Part shown: positions 14,704-18,400 of the stretch, piece after piece
How the letters are laid out: every line of letters begins with the position of its first letter
Position numbering within the stretch: the first letter of the stretch is position 1
Source of the DNA: Actinomycetota bacterium
Lineage (GTDB): Bacteria > Actinomycetota > Actinomycetes > Propionibacteriales > Propionibacteriaceae
Length of the DNA stretch: 18,400 nt
Reading direction: 5' to 3'
Assembly: GCA_016213595.1 (NCBI GenBank)
Contig: JACRAA010000060.1
Coordinates: forward strand, 1-18,400
The notes under the pieces: model-generated
The model's database searches: none
What the model was told of the DNA's origin: nothing
The model's input: the letters and a program-made list of their open reading frames with translations, nothing else
Made by a program: the position numbers and the translations under genes

Positions 14704-15662
14704 CGCTCCTCCGTCGACAAGGCGCGGCCCGCGACGGCCCGCAGTGCGGTCAGGGTGGCGTCGCGTACCTCGTCGGGACCGAGGACGACGACGTCGGGAG
14801 CAGCGGCAGCGGCCTGGTCAGCGATCTCCTGGACGGACCCGTACGGGACGGCATGGACCACGTACCCGTCGGGGGCAGGGGCAGCGACGACGCTGCCCCG
14901 CCGCCGGAGCGCGGGGGCAGCAGTGCCGCGGATGGCGAGGTGGGCGATGTCGGTGACTGCCGCGGGCTCGAGCGACGCTGCCGCCTCCTCGACGACGCTG
15001 CGGTCGGGGAGCTCGTACGACCCGGCAGGCTCGAGGGCCGTGACCTCGCCGGCGACCCGGGACAGCCGGAACAGGCGCGGCTCGCCCTTGTCGACATCGA
15101 GGCCGTACACGTACCAGACGCCTCGCCGGACCAGCACCCCCCACGCCTCGACCAGCCGGGTGAGACCTGGACTGCGGTAGTCGAACCGGATGCGACGCCT
15201 CGCTGCTATCGCCTCCCACACCACCCCGACCGACGGGTCGTCGCCGCCCAGCCGAGGCTGGACGAAGCCGCTGCTCGACAGCTCGACGCCCGCGGCCTGG
15301 AGCTTCCCGAGGGCGGAGCTGGCCTGCGACGCCAGCGCGGCGCCGCCGAAGACGTGGGCCGCGATGCCGAGGCCCATCTGCTCCGCCTGCGTGAACTCCG
15401 CGGGGGGCAGCTCGAAGTCGCCCGGCAGGATCCGGTAGCCCTGCTCGTCGTCGAAGTACGTGTCGTTCGAGCCGGTCTCGATGGGGATCCCCAGCTCGCG
15501 GAGGTCGTCCTTGTCCCGCTCGAACATCCGCTGGAAGGCCGCGTCGGACAGGCCCTGGTAGCCCTCGACGGAGTCGCGGATCTTCTCTCGGGTCAGGAAC
15601 CGGCGCGCGGCGAGCAGGCAGATCACGAGGTTGAGCTGACGTTCGGTCTTGCGTGGCGCCAT
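14700..15662 (-). CDS. pafB: PafB, WYL-domain transcriptional regulator of the DNA-damage response
   Basis: PafB is the partner of PafC. The 320-residue protein has the N-terminal winged helix-turn-helix MAPRKTERQLNLVICLLAA..FLTREKIRDSV..YQGLSDAAFQRMFERDKDDLRELGI (about 1-60) and the GSNDTYFDDEQGYRI wing. The WYL domain (about 150-215) contains AIAARRRIRFDYRS, LVRRGVWYVYGLDVDKGEPRLFRLSRV. The start ATG at 15662 has the purine-rich GGAGAGGAGGGG just upstream. pafB is the first gene of the minus-strand run leading to helY and is divergent from gluQ. pafA and the Pup/proteasome genes, next to pafBC in mycobacteria, are not beside it here. Confidence 0.93.
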   Translation of the reverse strand: MAPRKTERQLNLVICLLAARRFLTREKIRDSVEGYQGLSDAAFQRMFERDKDDLRELGIPIETGSNDTYFDDEQGYRILPGDFELPPAEFTQAEQMGLGIAAHVFGGAALASQASSALGKLQAAGVELSSSGFVQPRLGGDDPSVGVVWEAIAARRRIRFDYRSPGLTRLVEAWGVLVRRGVWYVYGLDVDKGEPRLFRLSRVAGEVTALEPAGSYELPDRSVVEEAAASLEPAAVTDIAHLAIRGTAAPALRRRGSVVAAPAPDGYVVHAVPYGSVQEIADQAAAAAPDVVVLGPDEVRDATLTALRAVAGRALSTEER

Positions 15663-15742
15663 GCCCCTCCTCTCCTACGCTTGGCCCAGTCTTGCATCGG
15701 TGACGCCGGAACGCCCGCGCCACCCCGACCCGAGGAGGTGCG

Positions 15743-16627
15743 GTGGCCGGCCGCTTCGCTCCCTCGCCGACCTCCGACCTCCACCTGGGCAACCTTCGTA
15801 CAGCCCTGCTGGCATGGCTCTTCGCCCGCTCCACGGGTCGTGAGCTCCTCGTCCGCATCGAGGACCTCGACCAGGTGCGGGTGGCGGCGGCGAGCGGACT
15901 GGCGACGCGACAGCTGGCGGACCTGGCCGCGCTGGGCATCGACCACGACGGCCCCGTGGTCCGGCAGTCGCAGCGGCTCGACCTGTACGCCGAGGCACTG
16001 GCCGCACTCGACACGTACGAGTGCTACTGCAGCCGACGCGAGATCCTGGAGTCGGCCCAGGCACCCCACGACGAGCACCATCGGCCGTACCCCGGGACCT
16101 GCCGGGACCTCACCGAGGCCGAGCGGGCGGCGAGGCGGGCCGTACGACCGGCCGCCCTCAGGGTACGGGCGGGCGGTGTGACCGCTACGGGCATCGACGA
16201 GCTGTACGGGCCGGTCTCGGGCGCGGTCGACGACTTCGTCGTCCGGCGAGGCGACGGGACGTACGCGTACAACCTCGCCGTCGTCGTCGACGACGGGCTC
16301 CAGGGCGTCGACCAGGTCGTCCGGGGCGACGACCTCCTCTCGAGCGTCCCGCGGCAGGCGTGGCTCGCGGGGCAGCTGGGTTTCGCACCGCCCACGTACG
16401 CGCACGTGCCGCTGGCGGTCGGTCCCGACGGCAGGCGTCTGGCGAAGCGGGACGGCGCCGTGACGCTCTCCGACCTCGCGGCCGCCGGCGTCACCGCAGA
16501 GCAGGTGCTGGCCCGGATCGCCGCGTCCCTCGACCTGGCCGAGGAACGCGAGAGCGTCTCGACGGCGATCCTGCTCGAACGCTTCGACCCGGCGAACCTC
16601 CCGCGTCAGCCCTGGGTCGTCGCCTGA
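15743..16627 (+). CDS. gluQ: Glutamyl-Q tRNA(Asp) synthetase-like protein
   Basis: GluQ-RS is a paralogue of the catalytic domain of glutamyl-tRNA synthetase that attaches glutamate to the queuosine in tRNA(Asp) and lacks the anticodon-binding domain. The 294-residue protein has FAPSPTSDLHLGNLRTALLAW with the HIGH-type HLGN (14-17), the GRELLVRIEDLD strand, the zinc ligands Cys94, Cys96, Tyr116 and Cys120 (YECYCSRREIL to PYPGTC) and a KMSKS-type RRLAKRDGA (231-239). Its length is normal for the family. The GTG at 15743 has GAGGAGGT about 4 nt upstream. It is divergent from pafB. Many actinobacteria are thought not to make queuosine, so the true substrate deserves checking. Confidence 0.93.
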   Translation: MAGRFAPSPTSDLHLGNLRTALLAWLFARSTGRELLVRIEDLDQVRVAAASGLATRQLADLAALGIDHDGPVVRQSQRLDLYAEALAALDTYECYCSRREILESAQAPHDEHHRPYPGTCRDLTEAERAARRAVRPAALRVRAGGVTATGIDELYGPVSGAVDDFVVRRGDGTYAYNLAVVVDDGLQGVDQVVRGDDLLSSVPRQAWLAGQLGFAPPTYAHVPLAVGPDGRRLAKRDGAVTLSDLAAAGVTAEQVLARIAASLDLAEERESVSTAILLERFDPANLPRQPWVVA

Positions 16628-16632
16628 GGGAA

Positions 16633-16700
16633 GCCCTCGTGACGCTGGCTCAGCCCTCGTGACGCTGGCTCAGGCCTCGTGACGCTGGCTCAGGCCTCGT
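16633..16700. repeat. 20-bp tandem repeat, 3.4 copies, at the end of the FKBP gene
   Basis: The unit GCCCTCGTGACGCTGGCTCA occurs at 16633-16652, 16653-16672 and 16673-16692 (GCC becomes GGC in the third), with a partial fourth copy GGCCTCGT at 16693-16700. On the minus strand the first copy encodes the last codons and TGA of the FKBP lipoprotein, so the array appears to have grown by duplicating that gene's end into the gap before gluQ. Confidence 0.92.
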
Positions 16701-17718
16701 ACGCGAAGAGGATGTCGACGACGTAGACCATCGTCTCGCCCGGCTTCACGTCGATGCGCGGGTTCCCGGACGGGTACGCCTGGGCCCCCGGTACGACGAG
16801 CAGCACGCGGCTGCCCACCGTCTGCCCGACAAGGCCCTTCTGCCATCCCGGGATCGTGGAGCTCAACGCTCCGTCGAGGGGCGCGTAGCCGTACGTCTTC
16901 TTCACGAGCTTGCCGGTGCTCCACGCGTACTCCGCGTAGTCCACCCGGATCGTGGAGGTCGGGGCGACGGCCTTCCCGGTCCCCTTGATGAGCGGCTGGA
17001 CGGTCAGCGCGGCTGGAGGCGTCGCTGTCGTCGGGATCGTCACGACGGGCGACTTGAGATCGCCGGAGACCGTCGGCAGCCCGGGTGCAGGGGTCACGGT
17101 GGCGCCTGACGGGCCGCTCGCTGAGACGGCGAGGATGTCCACGACGAAGACGAGGCTGTCGCCGACCTCGATCCCGATGCTGGAGTTGCCGCCGCTCGCG
17201 TCGTAGCCGTCGGGACCGGTGATGCCGACGAGGACGCGGCTGCCGACCTTCTGGCCGATGAGCCCGGTCTGGAAGCCCTTGATGAACCCGTTCACCGCGT
17301 ACGAGATGGGCTTGTTCGCGCTGAAGCTCTCGTCGAAGACCTTGCCGGTGTAGCCGTTGGCGCCCCAGTAGTTGACCTCGATCATCGAGTTCGCCGCGAC
17401 CGCGTCACCGGTCCCCGGGACGACGACCTTGGACTGGGTCTTGTTGATCCCCCACGGTGCCGGGATCTTGACGGTGGGCAGCTTGCCGTAGTCAGCCGTG
17501 ACCGAGATGCCGTCGAGGTTCGTGGCCGGCGTGATCGAGGGATGCCCCGAGGGGCTCGCGGACAGGCTGGCCGAGGGGCTCGCCGGCGAGGTCGGGACGA
17601 ACTGGGTGGACGTGGGGGACGCGCTGGAAGACGCGCCGCCGGAGTTGCAGGCGGCGAGGAGAAGGGTCAGCAGCGCGACGACCAGACCGCCCACGCGGCG
17701 GCGGCTAAACATGTGCAC
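16690..17718 (-). CDS. Lipoprotein with two FKBP-type peptidyl-prolyl isomerase domains
   Basis: FKBP domains speed cis-trans isomerisation of proline bonds; this one would act outside the membrane on exported proteins. The 342-residue protein starts MHMFSRRRVGGLVVALLTL and has the lipobox LAAC (Cys24), a Ser/Pro/Thr-rich spacer (about 25-65) and two FKBP domains (about 85-200 and 225-342). Each has the core GFIKGFQTGLIGQKVGSRV or PGWQKGLVGQTVGSRV and ends with VFVVDIL or VYVVDIL. The first keeps FDESF, while the second has a changed substrate strand (GKLVKKTYG), so activities may differ. The start is GTG at 17718, 6 nt after TACCCT; an ATG two codons later is the alternative. The gene's last bases are duplicated in the tandem array downstream. 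It follows the pseudouridine synthase by 51 bp. Confidence 0.92.
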   Translation of the reverse strand: MHMFSRRRVGGLVVALLTLLLAACNSGGASSSASPTSTQFVPTSPASPSASLSASPSGHPSITPATNLDGISVTADYGKLPTVKIPAPWGINKTQSKVVVPGTGDAVAANSMIEVNYWGANGYTGKVFDESFSANKPISYAVNGFIKGFQTGLIGQKVGSRVLVGITGPDGYDASGGNSSIGIEVGDSLVFVVDILAVSASGPSGATVTPAPGLPTVSGDLKSPVVTIPTTATPPAALTVQPLIKGTGKAVAPTSTIRVDYAEYAWSTGKLVKKTYGYAPLDGALSSTIPGWQKGLVGQTVGSRVLLVVPGAQAYPSGNPRIDVKPGETMVYVVDILFAYEA

Positions 17719-17724
17719 CGTGGA

Positions 17725-17730
17725 AGGGTA
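17725..17730 (-). promoter_or_regulatory. -10 box of the FKBP lipoprotein gene
   Basis: TACCCT on the minus strand is followed by 6 nt (TCCACG) and the GTG at 17718, with no Shine-Dalgarno sequence. This again suggests a leaderless transcript. Confidence 0.5.
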
Positions 17731-17769
17731 CCGGAGTCCGCTGGGAGCCCCGGCCCCACGCCTCGGCTG

Positions 17770-18400
17770 TCAGAGCCCGACCGCGTCGAGCAGTGCCCCG
17801 AGCTCTTCCGACGTGAGCTCGCGCGAGGCGCCCTGTGGCAGCTGGCCGAGACGGACAGGGCCGATCCGGATGCGCGAGAGGCGCCGTACGGGATGTCCGA
17901 CCGCGTCGAACATCCGGCGCACGATGTGGTTGCGCCCCTCGTGCAGCGTGACCTCGACGAGCGACTTCGCGGCGCCCCTGCTCGTCACCGTGACCTTGTC
18001 GGGACGTACGGGACCGTCCTCGAGCGTCAGGCCGCCCCGCAGCCTCTTGAGGACCACAGCGTCGACCACGCCCTCGACCTCGGCCAGGTAGGTCTTGGGG
18101 ATCTCGTACGAGGGGTGCGCCAGCCGGTGGGCGAACTCCCCGTCGTTCGTCAGGATGATCAGCCCCTCGGTGTCCGTGTCGAGCCGCCCGACATGGAACA
18201 GGCGCTCCTTGCGGCGCTCGACGAGGTCCGCGAGCGTCGGGCGGCCCTCCGGGTCGGACAGGGTCGAGACGACTCCCCGCGGCGTGTGGACCACGAGGTA
18301 GGCATGACGCCGTGGTGGCGGGATCCTCGACCCGTCGACGCGGATCACGTCTCGCGCGGGGTCGACGCGCAGACCCTGCTCCCGTACGACCTGTCAGTTC
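17770..18400 (-). pseudogene. RsuA/RluB-type pseudouridine synthase with an apparent in-frame TGA in its S4 domain
   Basis: The family converts a uridine of 16S or 23S rRNA to pseudouridine. From the GTG at 18348 there are 192 open residues with the complete catalytic domain: LVVHTPRGVVSTLSDPEGR, the catalytic aspartate in HVGRLDTDTEGLIILTNDG (Asp57), HPSYEIPKTYLAEVEG and EGRNHIVRRMFDAVGHPVRRLSRIRIGP. Homology plainly continues upstream: the same frame reads QVVREQGLRVDPARDV, the end of an S4 RNA-binding domain. Before it comes AAC-TGA-CAG, where S4 domains have the conserved Asn-Gly (VNGxxV), so a GGA codon may have become TGA at 18394-18396. The gene runs off the right edge. Possibilities are a real nonsense mutation, a restart at the GTG at 18348 giving an S4-less enzyme, or a sequence error. 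The catalytic half is certain; its pseudogene status is not. Confidence 0.75.

Noticed and set aside
16633..16700. CRISPR-like array
   Set aside because: The units are head-to-tail without spacers, and no cas gene is nearby; it is a simple tandem repeat.

Overview
The window is chromosomal DNA of a high-GC actinobacterium. GC is roughly two thirds, many starts are GTG, genes are densely packed with 4-nt ATGA/GTGA overlaps, and the block helY, lipid kinase, tatC, tatA, pafC, pafB matches the conserved actinobacterial order known from mycobacteria (helY-tatC-tatA-pafC-pafB). I cannot name the genus. There is no insertion sequence, phage gene, CRISPR array or RNA gene that I can support.

Layout. 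(1) 1-904: the start of ilvB (minus strand, running off the left edge). Its leader carries a clear transcription attenuator: a promoter, a tiny leader peptide ending I-V-L-V-L, a pause hairpin and a terminator hairpin with six Ts. (2) 905-1525: a small membrane protein of the type often mislabelled LigA. (3) 1644-4757, minus: a tightly overlapping operon hisF, a D-2-hydroxyacid dehydrogenase, a 51-codon ORF that looks like a HIT-family gene with its middle deleted, and a GT87 mannosyltransferase. (4) 4846-7712, plus: tldD and tldE, divergent from hisF. (5) 7725-8411, minus: a secreted CAP-domain protein. (6) 8598-15662, minus: helY, diacylglycerol-kinase-like gene, tatC, tatA, a small membrane protein, pafC, pafB. 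(7) 15743-16627, plus: gluQ. (8) 16690-17718, minus: a lipoprotein with two FKBP domains, followed by a 20-bp tandem repeat. (9) 17770 to the right edge, minus: an RsuA/RluB-type pseudouridine synthase whose S4 region appears to be cut by a TGA.

The genes are mostly housekeeping: branched-chain amino acid and histidine synthesis, protein export (Tat), peptide processing (TldD/E), DNA-damage transcription control (PafBC), RNA helicase and RNA modification, and envelope glycolipid or lipid work. No obviously new multi-gene system is present. The points worth a second look are regulatory and evolutionary: a probable leaderless ilv leader peptide with an attenuator; six start codons that sit 6-7 nt after a TANNNT-type -10 box; the in-frame deleted HIT gene still kept in an operon; the probable nonsense codon in the pseudouridine synthase; a tandem 15-bp repeat in the helY promoter region; and an excess of the palindrome GTAC.
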